DNA from: Apostichopus japonicus
Lineage: Eukaryota; Echinodermata; Holothuroidea; Aspidochirotida; Stichopodidae
DNA: 64,000 nucleotides
Reading direction: 5' to 3'
NCBI RefSeq assembly: GCF_037975245.1
Contig: NC_092571.1
Span: forward strand, 5,850,001-5,914,000
Part shown: positions 53,481-64,000 of the stretch, in pieces
Position numbering within the stretch: position 1 is the first letter of the stretch
Layout: each line of letters begins with the position of its first letter
Translations under genes and position numbers: made by a program
The notes under the pieces: generated by a model
Databases searched by the model: none
What the model saw: the letters and a program-made list of their open reading frames with translations, nothing else
Told to the model about the DNA's origin: nothing

Positions 53481-54310
53481 GTACCGCACATTCGATTGAT
53501 CGGTACCGCACATTCGATTCATCGGTACGGTACCGAACATTCGATTGTTCGGTATCGCACATTCGATTGATCGGTACCGCACATTCGATTGTTCCGTCCC
53601 GCACATTCGATTCATCGGTATCGAACATTCGATTGATCGGTACCGCACATTCGATTGATCGGTACCGCACATTCGATATATCGGTACCGAACATTCGATT
53701 GATCGGTACCGCACATTCGATTGATCGGTACCGCACATTCGATTGATCGGTACCGCACATTCGATTGATCGGTACCGAACATTCGATTGATCGGTACCGC
53801 ACAATCGATTGTTCGTTACCGAACATTCGATTGATCGGTACCGAACATTCGATTGATCGGTACCGAACATTCGATTGATCAATACCGCACATTCGATTGA
53901 TCGGTAACGAACATTCGATTGATCGGTACCGCACATTCGATTGATCGGTAACGAACATTCGATTGATCGGTACCGCACATTCGATTGATCGGTACCGAAC
54001 ATTCGATTGATCAATACCGCACATTCGATTGATCGGTACCGCACATTCGATTGATCGGTACCGAACATTCGATTGATCGGTACCGCACATTCGATTGATC
54101 GGTACGGTACCAAACATTCGATTGTTCGGTATCGCACATTAGTTGATCGGTACCGCACATTCGATTGTTCGGTACCGCACATTCGATTGATCGGTAACGC
54201 ACATTCGATTTATCGGTACCGCACATTCGGTTGATCGGTACCGCACATTCGATTGTTCGGTACCGCACATTCGATTGTTCGGTACCGGACATTCGATTGA
54301 TCGGTATCGA
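53481..54310 (+). repeat. Array segment with GTTCCGTCCCGC monomer
   Basis: Ordinary direct monomers apart from a GGTACGGTACC long monomer near 53,526, a GTTCCGTCCCGC monomer near 53,591, a GTTCGTTACC monomer near 53,809 and the GGTACGGTACC / CATTAGTTG pair near 54,100-54,140. Two GGTACCGGAC / GGTAACGC variants follow near 54,195-54,290. No gene is visible. Confidence 0.78.
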
Positions 54311-55695
54311 ACATTCGATTGATCGGTACCGCACATTCGATTGATCGGTACCGCACATTCGATATATTGGTACCGAACGATTGATCGGTACCGCAAATTC
54401 GATTGATCGGTATCGCACATTCGATTAATCGGTACCGCACATATGATTGATCGGTACCGCACATTCGATTGATCGGTACCGCACATTCGATTGATCGGTA
54501 CCAAACATTCGATTGATCGGTACCGCACATTAGATTGATGTGTACCGCATATATGATTTATCGGTACCGCACATTCGATTGATCGGTACGGTACCGATCT
54601 TTCGATTGATCGGTACCGCACATTCGATTGATCGGTACCGCACATTCGATTGATCGGTACGGTACCGAACATTCGATTGTTCGGTACCGCACATTCGATT
54701 GATCGGTACCGCACATTCGATTGATCGGTAACGAACATTCGATTGATCGGTACCGAACATTCGATTGATCGGTAACGCACATTCGATTGATCGGTACCGA
54801 ACATTCGATTGATCGGTAACGCACATTCGATTGATCGGTACCGCACATTCGATTGATCGGTACCGAACATTCGATTGATCGGTAACGCACATTCGATTGA
54901 TCGGTACCGCACATTCGATTGATCGGTACCGCACATTCGATTGATCGGTAACTCACATTCGATTGATCGGTACCGAACATTCGATTGATCGGTACCGCAC
55001 AATCGATTGATCGGTACCGAACATTCGATTGATCGGTACCGAACATTCGATTGATCAATACCGCACATTCGATTGATCGGTAACGAACATTCGATTCATC
55101 GGTACCGCACATTCGATTGTTCGGTATCGCACATTAGTTGATCGGTACCGCACATTCGATTGTTCGGTACCGCACATTCGATTGATCGGTACCGCACATT
55201 CGATTGATCGGTACCGCACATTCGGTTGATCGGTACCGCACATTCGATTGTTCGGTACCACACATTCGATTGTTCGGTACCGCACATTCGATTGATCGGT
55301 ACCGCACATTCGATTCATCGGTACCGCACATTCGATTGATCGGTACCGCACATTCGATTGATCGGTACCGCACATTCGATTGTTCGGTACCGCACATTCG
55401 ATTGTTCGGTACCGCACATTCGATTGATCGGTATCGAACATTCGATTGATCGGTACCGCACATTCGATTGATCGGTACCGAACATTCGATTGATCAATAC
55501 GGCACATTCGATTGATCGGTACCGCACATTCGATTGATCGGTACCGAACATTCGATTGATCGGTACCGTACATTCGATTGATCGGTACCGCACATTCGAT
55601 TGATCGGTACCGCACATTCGATTGATCGGTACCGAACATTCGATTGATCGGTACCGCACAATCGATTGATCGGTACCGAACCTTGATCGGTACCG
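54311..55695 (+). repeat. 1.39-kb segment, copy 1 (2,666-bp spacing)
   Basis: This segment matches 56,977-58,361. Shared rarities are GATATATTGG followed by the 18-bp GAACGATTG monomer near 54,362-54,380, the TGTGTACCGCATATATG cassette near 54,531, the GGTACGGTACCGATCTTTCG monomer near 54,588, GGTAACTCACATT near 54,948 and the short GAACCTTGATCGG junction near 55,680. Most of it also belongs to the 4,264-bp-spaced and 5,545-bp-spaced duplications. Confidence 0.85.
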
Positions 55696-56017
55696 AACAT
55701 TCGATTGATCGGTACCGAACATTCGATTGATCAATACCGCACATTCGATTGATCGGTACCGCACATTCGATTGATCGGTACGGTACCGAACATTCGATGG
55801 ATCGGTATCGCACATTAGTTGATCGGTACCGCACATTCGATTGTTCGGTACCGCACATTCGATTGATCGGTACCGCACATTCGGTTGATCGGTACCGCAC
55901 ATTCGATTGTTCGGTACCACACATTCGATTGTTCGGTACCGCACATTCGATTGATCGGTATCGAACATTCGATTGATCGGTACCGCATATTCGATTGATC
56001 GGTACCGCACATTCGAT
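54682..56017 (+). repeat. 1.34-kb segment, copy 2 (4,264-bp spacing)
   Basis: Copy of 50,418-51,753. The order CATTAGTTG, GATCAATACGGC, GAACCTTGATCGG, GGTACGGTACC plus GATGGATCGG is kept. It ends where GATTGTTCGG (56,013) faces GATATATCGG (51,749) in copy 1. Confidence 0.84.
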
Positions 56018-58310
56018 TGTTCGGTACCGCACATTCGATTGATCGGTACCGCACATTCGGTTGATCGGTACCGCACATTCGATTGTTCGGTACCACACAT
56101 TCGATTGTTCGGTACCGCACATTCGATTGATCGGTATCGAACATTCGATTGATCGGTATCGAACATTCGATTGATCGGTACCGCACATTCGATTGTTCGG
56201 TACCGCACATTCGATTGTTCGGATCCGCACATTCGATTGATCGGTATCGAACATTCGATTGATCGGTACCGCACATTCGATTGATCGGTACCGCACATTC
56301 GATTGATCGGTACCGCACATTCGATTGATCGGTACCGAACATTCGATTGATCGGTACCGCACAATCGATTGATCGGTACCGAACATTCGATTGATCGGTA
56401 CCGAACATTCCATTGATCGGTACCGAACATTCGATTGATCAATACCGCACATTCGATTGATCGGTAACGAACATTCGATTGATCGGTACCGCACATTCGA
56501 TTGATCGGTAACGAACATTCGATTGATCGGTACCGCACATTCGATTGATCGGTACCGAACATTCGATTGATCAATACCGCACATTCGATTGATCGGTACC
56601 GCACATTCGATTGATCGGTACCGAACATTTGATTGATCGGTACCGCACATTCGATTGATCGGTACGGTACCAAACATTCGATTGTTCGGTATCGCACATT
56701 AGTTGATCGGTACCGCACATTCGATTGTTCGGTACCGCACATTCGATTGATCGGTACCGCACATTCGATTTATCGGTACCGCACATTCGGTTGATCGGTA
56801 CCGCACATTCGATTGATCGGTATCGAACATTCGATTGATCGGTACCGCACATTCGATTGATCGGTACCGCACATTCGATATATCGGTACCGAACGATTGA
56901 TCGGTACCGCACATTCGATTGATCGGTATCGCACATTCGATTAATCGGTACCGCACATATGATTGATCGGTACCGCACATTCGATTGATCGGTACCGCAC
57001 ATTCGATTGATCGGTACCGCACATTCGATATATTGGTACCGAACGATTGATCGGTACCGCAAATTCGATTGATCGGTATCGCACATTCGATTAATCGGTA
57101 CCGCACATATGATTGATCGGTACCGCACATTCGATTGATCGGTACCGCACATTCGATTGATCGGTACCAAACATTCGATTGATCGGTACCGCACATTAGA
57201 TTGATGTGTACCGCATATATGATTTATCGGTACCGCACATTCGATTGATCGGTACGGTACCGATCTTTCGATTGATCGGTACCGCACATTCGATTGATCG
57301 GTACCGCACATTCGATTGATCGGTACGGTACCGAACATTCGATTGTTCGGTACCGCACATTCGATTGATCGGTACCGCACATTCGATTGATCGGTAACGA
57401 ACATTCGATTGATCGGTACCGAACATTCGATTGATCGGTAACGCACATTCGATTGATCGGTACCGAACATTCGATTGATCGGTAACGCACATTCGATTGA
57501 TCGGTACCGCACATTCGATTGATCGGTACCGAACATTCGATTGATCGGTAACGCACATTCGATTGATCGGTACCGCACATTCGATTGATCGGTACCGCAC
57601 ATTCGATTGATCGGTAACTCACATTCGATTGATCGGTACCGAACATTCGATTGATCGGTACCGCACAATCGATTGATCGGTACCGAACATTCGATTGATC
57701 GGTACCGAACATTCGATTGATCAATACCGCACATTCGATTGATCGGTAACGAACATTCGATTCATCGGTACCGCACATTCGATTGTTCGGTATCGCACAT
57801 TAGTTGATCGGTACCGCACATTCGATTGTTCGGTACCGCACATTCGATTGATCGGTACCGCACATTCGATTGATCGGTACCGCACATTCGGTTGATCGGT
57901 ACCGCACATTCGATTGTTCGGTACCGCACATTCGATTGTTCGGTACCGCACATTCGATTGATCGGTACCGCACATTCGATTCATCGGTACCGCACATTCG
58001 ATTGATCGGTACCGCACATTCGATTGATCGGTACCGCACATTCGATTGTTCGGTACCGCACATTCGATTGTTCGGTACCGCACATTCGATTGATCGGTAT
58101 CGAACATTCGATTGATCGGTACCGCACATTCGATTGATCGGTACCGAACATTCGATTGATCAATACGGCACATTCGATTGATCGGTACCGCACATTCGAT
58201 TGATCGGTACCGAACATTCGATTGATCGGTACCGTACATTCGATTGATCGGTACCGCACATTCGATTGATCGGTACCGCACATTCGATTGATCGGTACCG
58301 AACATTCGAT
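55060..58310 (+). repeat. 3.25-kb segment, copy 1 (5,545-bp spacing)
   Basis: This segment matches 60,605-63,855. The spacing is 5,545 bp over almost its whole length and drops to 5,523 near the right end, because copy 2 lacks one whole GGTACCGAAC monomer. It contains two nested copies of the cassette that opens with CATTAGTTG (near 55,130 and 57,796). It also contains the interval 56,018-56,976 of ordinary array, with GATCCGCACATT near 56,222 and CATTCCATTG near 56,408. It is the largest and cleanest duplication in the right-hand 14 kb. Confidence 0.86.
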
Positions 58311-58361
58311 TGATCGGTACCGCACAATCGATTGATCGGTACCGAACCTTGATCGGTACCG
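56977..58361 (+). repeat. 1.39-kb segment, copy 2 (2,666-bp spacing)
   Basis: Copy of 54,311-55,695, again with GATATATTGG and the 18-bp monomer near 57,028-57,046, GGTACGGTACCGATCTTTCG near 57,254 and GGTAACTCACATT near 57,614. It differs near 57,920, where GGTACCGCACATT replaces GGTACCACACATT. It ends on the GAACCTTGATCGG junction, immediately beside the hairpin at 58,353. Confidence 0.85.
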
Positions 58362-58400
58362 ATCAATCGAATGTTCGGACATTCGATTGATCGGTACCGA
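58353..58400. repeat. Perfect inverted repeat, 22-bp arms, 4-nt loop TCGG
   Basis: Arm one is 58,353-58,374, the loop TCGG is 58,375-58,378 and arm two is 58,379-58,400; the arms are exact reverse complements. The left arm is one monomer in reversed orientation (GGTACCGATCAATCG), and direct monomers resume at once after the loop. The next base pair outward is a mismatch (A/A). The structure lies right after the short GAACCTTGATCGG junction. The corresponding sites near 51,416, 55,680, 61,222 and 63,868 have the short junction but no reversed monomer. Confidence 0.96.
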
Positions 58401-58540
58401 ACATTCGATTGATCAATACGGCACATTCGATTGATCGGTACCGCACATTCGATTGATCGGTACCGAACATTCGATTGATCGGTACCGTACATTCGATTGA
58501 TCGGTACCGCACATTCGATTGATCGGTACCGCACATTCGA

Positions 58541-60558
58541 TTGATCAATACCGCACATTCGATTGATCAATACCGCACATTCGATTGATCGGTACGGTAC
58601 CGAACATTCGATGGATCGGTATCGCACATTAGTTGATCGGTACCGCACATTCGATTGTTCGGTACCGCACATTCGATTGATCGGTACCGCACATTCGGTT
58701 GATCGGTACCGCACATTCGATTGTTCGGTACCACACATTCGATTGTTCGGTACCGCACATTCGATTGATCGGTATCGAACATTCGATTGATCGGTACCGC
58801 ATATTCGATTGATCGGTACCGCACATTCGATATATCGGTACCGAACGATTGATCGGTACCGCACATTCGATTGATCGGTACCGCACATTCGATTGATCGG
58901 TACCGCACATTCGATTGATCGGTACCGCACATTCGATTGTTCGGTACCGCACATTCGATTGTTCGGTACCGCACATTCGATTGATCGGTATCGAACATTC
59001 GATTGATCGGTACCGCACATTCGATTGTTCGGTACCGCACATTCGATTGTTCGGATCCGCACATTCGATTGATCGGTATCGAACATTCGATTGATCGGTA
59101 CCGCACATTCGATTGATCGGTACCGCACATTCGATTGATCGGTACCGCACATTCGATTGATCGGTACCGAACATTCGATTGATCGGTACCGCACAATCGA
59201 TTGATCGGTACCGAACATTCGATTGATCGGTACCGAACATTCCATTGATCGGTACCGAACATTCGATTGATCAATACCGCACATTCGATTGATCGGTAAC
59301 GAACATTCGATTGATCGGTACCGCACATTCGATTGATCGGTAACGAACATTCGATTGATCGGTACCGCACATTCGATTGATCGGTACCGAACATTCGATT
59401 GATCAATACCGCACATTCGATTGATCGGTACCGCACATTCGATTGATCGGTACCGAACATTTGATTGATCGGTACCGCACATTCGATTGATCGGTACGGT
59501 ACCAAACATTCGATTGTTCGGTATCGCACATTAGTTGATCGGTACCGCACATTCGATTGTTCGGTACCGCACATTCGATTGATCGGTACCGCACATTCGA
59601 TTTATCGGTACCGCACATTCGGTTGATCGGTACCGCACATTCGATTGATCGGTATCGAACATTCGATTGATCGGTACCGCACATTCGATTGATCGGTACC
59701 GCACATTCGATATATCGGTACCGAACGATTGATCGGTACCGCACATTCGATTGATCGGTATCGCACATTCGATTAATCGGTACCGCACATATGATTGATC
59801 GGTACCGCACATTCGATTGATCGGTACCGCACATTCGATTGATCGGTACCGAACATTCGATTGATCGGTACCGCACATTAGATTGATGTGTACCGCATAT
59901 ATGATTTATCGGTACCGCACATTCGATTGATCGGTACGGTACCGAACATTCGATTGATCGGTACCGCACATTCGATTGATCGGTACCGCACATTCGATTG
60001 ATCGGTACGGTACCGAACATTCGATTGTTCGGTACCGCACATTGGATTGATCGGTACCGCACATTCGATTGATCGGTACCGCACATTCGATTGTTCGGTA
60101 CCGCACATTCGATTGTTCGGTACCGCACATTCGATTGATCGGTATCGAACATTCGATTGATCGGTACCGCACATGCGATTGATCGGTACCGCACATTCGA
60201 TTGATCGGTACCGAACATTCGATTGATCGGTACCGCACATTCGATTGATCGGTATCGCACATTCGATTGATCAGTACCGCACATATGATTGATCGGTACC
60301 GCACATTCGATTGATCGGTACAACACATTCGATTGATCGGTACCGCACATTCGATTGATCGGTACCGAACATTCGATTGATCGGTAACGCACATTCGATT
60401 GATCGGTACCGAACATTCGATGGATCGGTAACGAACATTCGATTGATCGGTACCGAACATTCGATTGATCGGTACCGAACATTCGATTGATCGGTAACGC
60501 ACATTCGATTGATCTTACCGATCATTCGATTGATCGGTACCGCACATTCGATTGATCG
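58541..60558 (+). repeat. 2.0-kb segment, copy 2 (7,078-bp spacing)
   Basis: Copy of 51,463-53,480, with GATGGATCGG near 58,612, GATCCGCACATT near 59,047, CATTCCATTG near 59,240, the TGTGTACCGCATATATG cassette near 59,880 and GATCTTACCGATCATT near 60,512. One difference is near 58,945, where GGTACCGCACATT replaces the GGTATCGCACATT of copy 1 near 51,867. The stretch 58,401-58,540 before it is plain array with a GATCAATACGGC monomer near 58,413. Confidence 0.85.
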
Positions 60559-60604
60559 GTATCGCACATTCGATTAATCGGTACCGCACATATGATTGAT
60601 CGGT

Positions 60605-63600
60605 ACCGCACATTCGATTGATCGGTAACGAACATTCGATTCATCGGTACCGCACATTCGATTGTTCGGTATCGCACATTAGTTGATCGGTACCGCACAT
60701 TCGATTGTTCGGTACCGCACATTCGATTGATCGGTACCGCACATTCGATTGATCGGTACCGCACATTCGGTTGATCGGTACCGCACATTCGATTGTTCGG
60801 TACCACACATTCGATTGTTCGGTACCGCACATTCGATTGATCGGTACCGCACATTCGATTCATCGGTACCGCACATTCGATTGATCGGTACCGCACATTC
60901 GATTGATCGGTACCGCACATTCGATTGTTCGGTACCGCACATTCGATTGTTCGGTACCGCACATTCGATTGATCGGTATCGAACATTCGATTGATCGGTA
61001 CCGCACATTCGATTGATCGGTACCGAACATTCGATTGATCAATACGGCACATTCGATTGATCGGTACCGCACATTCGATTGATCGGTACCGAACATTCGA
61101 TTGATCGGTACCGTACATTCGATTGATCGGTACCGCACATTCGATTGATCGGTACCGCACATTCGATTGATCGGTACCGAACATTCGATTGATCGGTACC
61201 GCACAATCGATTGATCGGTACCGAACCTTGATCGGTACCGAACATTCGATTGATCGGTACCGAACATTCGATTGATCAATACCGCACATTCGATTGATCG
61301 GTACCGCACATTCGATTGATCGGTACGGTACCGAACATTCGATGGATCGGTATCGCACATTAGTTGATCGGTACCGCACATTCGATTGTTCGGTACCGCA
61401 CATTCGATTGATCGGTACCGCACATTCGGTTGATCGGTACCGCACATTCGATTGTTCGGTACCACACATTCGATTGTTCGGTACCGCACATTCGATTGAT
61501 CGGTATCGAACATTCGATTGATCGGTACCGCATATTCGATTGATCGGTACCGCACATTCGATTGTTCGGTACCGCACATTCGATTGATCGGTACCGCACA
61601 TTCGGTTGATCGGTACCGCACATTCGATTGTTCGGTACCACACATTCGATTGTTCGGTACCGCACATTCGATTGATCGGTATCGAACATTCGATTGATCG
61701 GTATCGAACATTCGATTGATCGGTACCGCACATTCGATTGTTCGGTACCGCACATTCGATTGTTCGGATCCGCACATTCGATTGATCGGTATCGAACATT
61801 CGATTGATCGGTACCGCACATTCGATTGATCGGTACCGCACATTCGATTGATCGGTACCGCACATTCGATTGATCGGTACCGAACATTCGATTGATCGGT
61901 ACCGCACAATCGATTGATCGGTACCGAACATTCGATTGATCGGTACCGAACATTCCATTGATCGGTACCGAACATTCGATTGATCAATACCGCACATTCG
62001 ATTGATCGGTAACGAACATTCGATTGATCGGTACCGCACATTCGATTGATCGGTAACGAACATTCGATTGATCGGTACCGCACATTCGATTGATCGGTAC
62101 CGAACATTCGATTGATCAATACCGCACATTCGATTGATCGGTACCGCACATTCGATTGATCGGTACCGAACATTTGATTGATCGGTACCGCACATTCGAT
62201 TGATCGGTACGGTACCAAACATTCGATTGTTCGGTATCGCACATTAGTTGATCGGTACCGCACATTCGATTGTTCGGTACCGCACATTCGATTGATCGGT
62301 ACCGCACATTCGATTTATCGGTACCGCACATTCGGTTGATCGGTACCGCACATTCGATTGATCGGTATCGAACATTCGATTGATCGGTACCGCACATTCG
62401 ATTGATCGGTACCGCACATTCGATATATCGGTACCGAACGATTGATCGGTACCGCACATTCGATTGATCGGTATCGCACATTCGATTAATCGGTACCGCA
62501 CATATGATTGATCGGTACCGCACATTCGATTGATCGGTACCGCACATTCGATTGATCGGTACCGCACATTCGATATATTGGTACCGAACGATTGATCGGT
62601 ACCGCAAATTCGATTGATCGGTATCGCACATTCGATTAATCGGTACCGCACATATGATTGATCGGTACCGCACATTCGATTGATCGGTACCGCACATTCG
62701 ATTGATCGGTACCAAACATTCGATTGATCGGTACCGCACATTAGATTGATGTGTACCGCATATATGATTTATCGGTACCGCACATTCGATTGATCGGTAC
62801 GGTACCGATCTTTCGATTGATCGGTACCGCACATTCGATTGATCGGTACCGCACATTCGATTGATCGGTACGGTACCGAACATTCGATTGTTCGGTACCG
62901 CACATTCGATTGATCGGTACCGCACATTCGATTGATCGGTAACGAACATTCGATTGATCGGTACCGAACATTCGATTGATCGGTAACGCACATTCGATTG
63001 ATCGGTACCGAACATTCGATTGATCGGTAACGCACATTCGATTGATCGGTACCGCACATTCGATTGATCGGTACCGAACATTCGATTGATCGGTAACGCA
63101 CATTCGATTGATCGGTACCGCACATTCGATTGATCGGTACCGCACATTCGATTGATCGGTAACTCACATTCGATTGATCGGTACCGAACATTCGATTGAT
63201 CGGTACCGCACAATCGATTGATCGGTACCGAACATTCGATTGATCGGTACCGAACATTCGATTGATCAATACCGCACATTCGATTGATCGGTAACGAACA
63301 TTCGATTCATCGGTACCGCACATTCGATTGTTCGGTATCGCACATTAGTTGATCGGTACCGCACATTCGATTGTTCGGTACCGCACATTCGATTGATCGG
63401 TACCGCACATTCGATTGATCGGTACCGCACATTCGGTTGATCGGTACCGCACATTCGATTGTTCGGTACCGCACATTCGATTGTTCGGTACCGCACATTC
63501 GATTGATCGGTACCGCACATTCGATTCATCGGTACCGCACATTCGATTGATCGGTACCGCACATTCGATTGATCGGTACCGCACATTCGATTGTTCGGTA

Positions 63601-63855
63601 CCGCACATTCGATTGTTCGGTACCGCACATTCGATTGATCGGTATCGAACATTCGATTGATCGGTACCGCACATTCGATTGATCGGTACCGAACATTCGA
63701 TTGATCAATACGGCACATTCGATTGATCGGTACCGCACATTCGATTGATCGGTACCGAACATTCGATTGATCGGTACCGTACATTCGATTGATCGGTACC
63801 GCACATTCGATTGATCGGTACCGCACATTCGATTGATCGGTACCGCACAATCGAT
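60605..63855 (+). repeat. 3.25-kb segment, copy 2 (5,545-bp spacing)
   Basis: Copy of 55,060-58,310 with every landmark in order, including CATTAGTTG near 60,676 and 63,345, GAACCTTGATCGG near 61,222, GATATATTGG near 62,573 and GGTACGGTACCGATCTTTCG near 62,800. It lacks one GGTACCGAAC monomer near 63,840. The join with the previous segment (60,559-60,604) is a GGTATCGC / GATTAATCGG / CATATG run of ordinary monomers. Confidence 0.86.
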
Positions 63856-64000
63856 TGATCGGTACCGAACCTTGATCGGTACCGAACATTCGATTGATCG
63901 GTACCGAACATTCGATTGATCAATACCGCACATTCGATTGATCAATACCGCACATTCGATTGATCGGTACGGTACCGAACATTCGATGGATCGGTATCGC
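63856..64000 (+). repeat. Right edge, array continues out of window
   Basis: Direct monomers with the short GAACCTTGATCGG junction near 63,868, two consecutive TCAATACC monomers near 63,927 and 63,949, and a GGTACGGTACC plus GATGGATCGG pair at the very end. This order is that of 58,540-58,620, so a further copy of the 58,541 segment probably begins here. No transition to unique sequence is seen. Confidence 0.85.

Larger units (their letters stand above)
1..64000 (+). repeat. 22-bp satellite array spanning the whole window
   Basis: Every line of the window reads as head-to-tail copies of one 22-bp monomer, about 2,900 in all, and the array leaves both window edges. The consensus monomer is 50% G+C (6 C, 5 G) and contains three CpGs, one GATC, one TCGA and the palindrome CGGTACCG. 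Recurrent variants, relative to consensus, are: CGAACATT for CGCACATT (very common); GATTGTTCGG for GATTGATCGG; GGTATCG, GGTAACG or TCAATACC near the end; CAATCG, CATGCG, CATATG, CATTTG or CATTGG near the start. No unique sequence longer than about one monomer interrupts it. This organisation is that of eukaryotic satellite DNA. I do not recognise the family, and centromeric, pericentromeric, subtelomeric or B-chromosome location cannot be decided from the window. Confidence 0.97.

Noticed and set aside
1-64000. CRISPR array
   Set aside because: Repeats abut with no spacers, drift in sequence and have no leader or cas genes.
1-64000. Telomeric repeat
   Set aside because: The period is 22 bp with mixed composition and no G-rich strand; a subtelomeric location remains possible but is not shown.
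1-64000. CpG island or promoter
   Set aside because: High CpG density comes from the monomer itself and is uniform over 64 kb, with no boundary or transcription signal.
1-64000. tRNA, rRNA or other structured RNA genes
   Set aside because: No segment departs from the monomer pattern long enough to hold one; apparent hairpins are the monomer palindromes.
1-64000. Bacterial or phage origin
   Set aside because: A 64-kb gene-free tandem array has no counterpart I know of in bacteria or phages and fits eukaryotic satellite DNA.

Overview
This window is one uninterrupted satellite (tandem-repeat) array from base 1 to base 64,000. I find no gene, RNA gene, transposon, CRISPR array or unique sequence in it. 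The monomer is 22 bp. A consensus copy can be read at 89-110: it opens CACATTCG, continues ATTGATCGG and closes in the palindrome CGGTACCG. About 2,900 monomers (64,000/22) follow one another head to tail. Most differ from consensus by zero to two bases, and a minority are short (17-21 bp) or long (28 bp). Tens of kilobases of non-coding satellite with kilobase-scale higher-order duplications point to a eukaryotic heterochromatic region (centromeric, pericentromeric, subtelomeric, or a B or sex chromosome) resolved by long reads. I do not recognise this satellite family and cannot name the organism.

Layout. 1-1,415: plain array. 1,416-9,453: two nearly identical tandem copies of a 4,038-bp higher-order unit, each holding a nested 479-bp duplication. 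8,971-14,002: two copies of a 2,411-bp segment, separated by a short inverted block. 13,366-18,751: two tandem copies of a 2,674-bp unit, each carrying an inverted block of about 802 bp. 18,752-26,760: shorter duplications (198-bp period, a GATCATTCG-marked cassette, a cassette marked GATCGCTACC/GATCGGTTCC). 26,761-42,360: a region organised by a cassette of about 320 bp that starts with the most divergent monomer (TGTGTACCGCATATATG), with 911-bp and about 7.8-kb duplications. 42,361-50,179: a 924-bp tandem pair and a 3,303-bp-spaced pair, with 18-bp monomers common. 50,180-64,000: a mosaic of overlapping duplications spaced 2,666, 4,264, 5,545 and 7,078 bp, plus one perfect 22-bp-arm hairpin made by a single inverted monomer.

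Why it looks coding but is not. The bottom-strand reading of the consensus monomer has no stop codon in any frame. Because 22 is not a multiple of 3, each frame cycles through all three phases every 66 bp, giving long open frames (up to about 718 codons) that repeat a 22-residue peptide. All three frames give the same peptide, and the commonest sequence variant changes the amino acid in two of three phases, so nothing suggests selection for a protein.

The main biology is how the array evolves: local duplication at many scales, indels in whole monomers, four orientation switches placed at palindromes inside the monomer, and CpG sites that are strikingly well kept. Duplication boundaries were found by eye against internal repeats and may be off by one or a few monomers.
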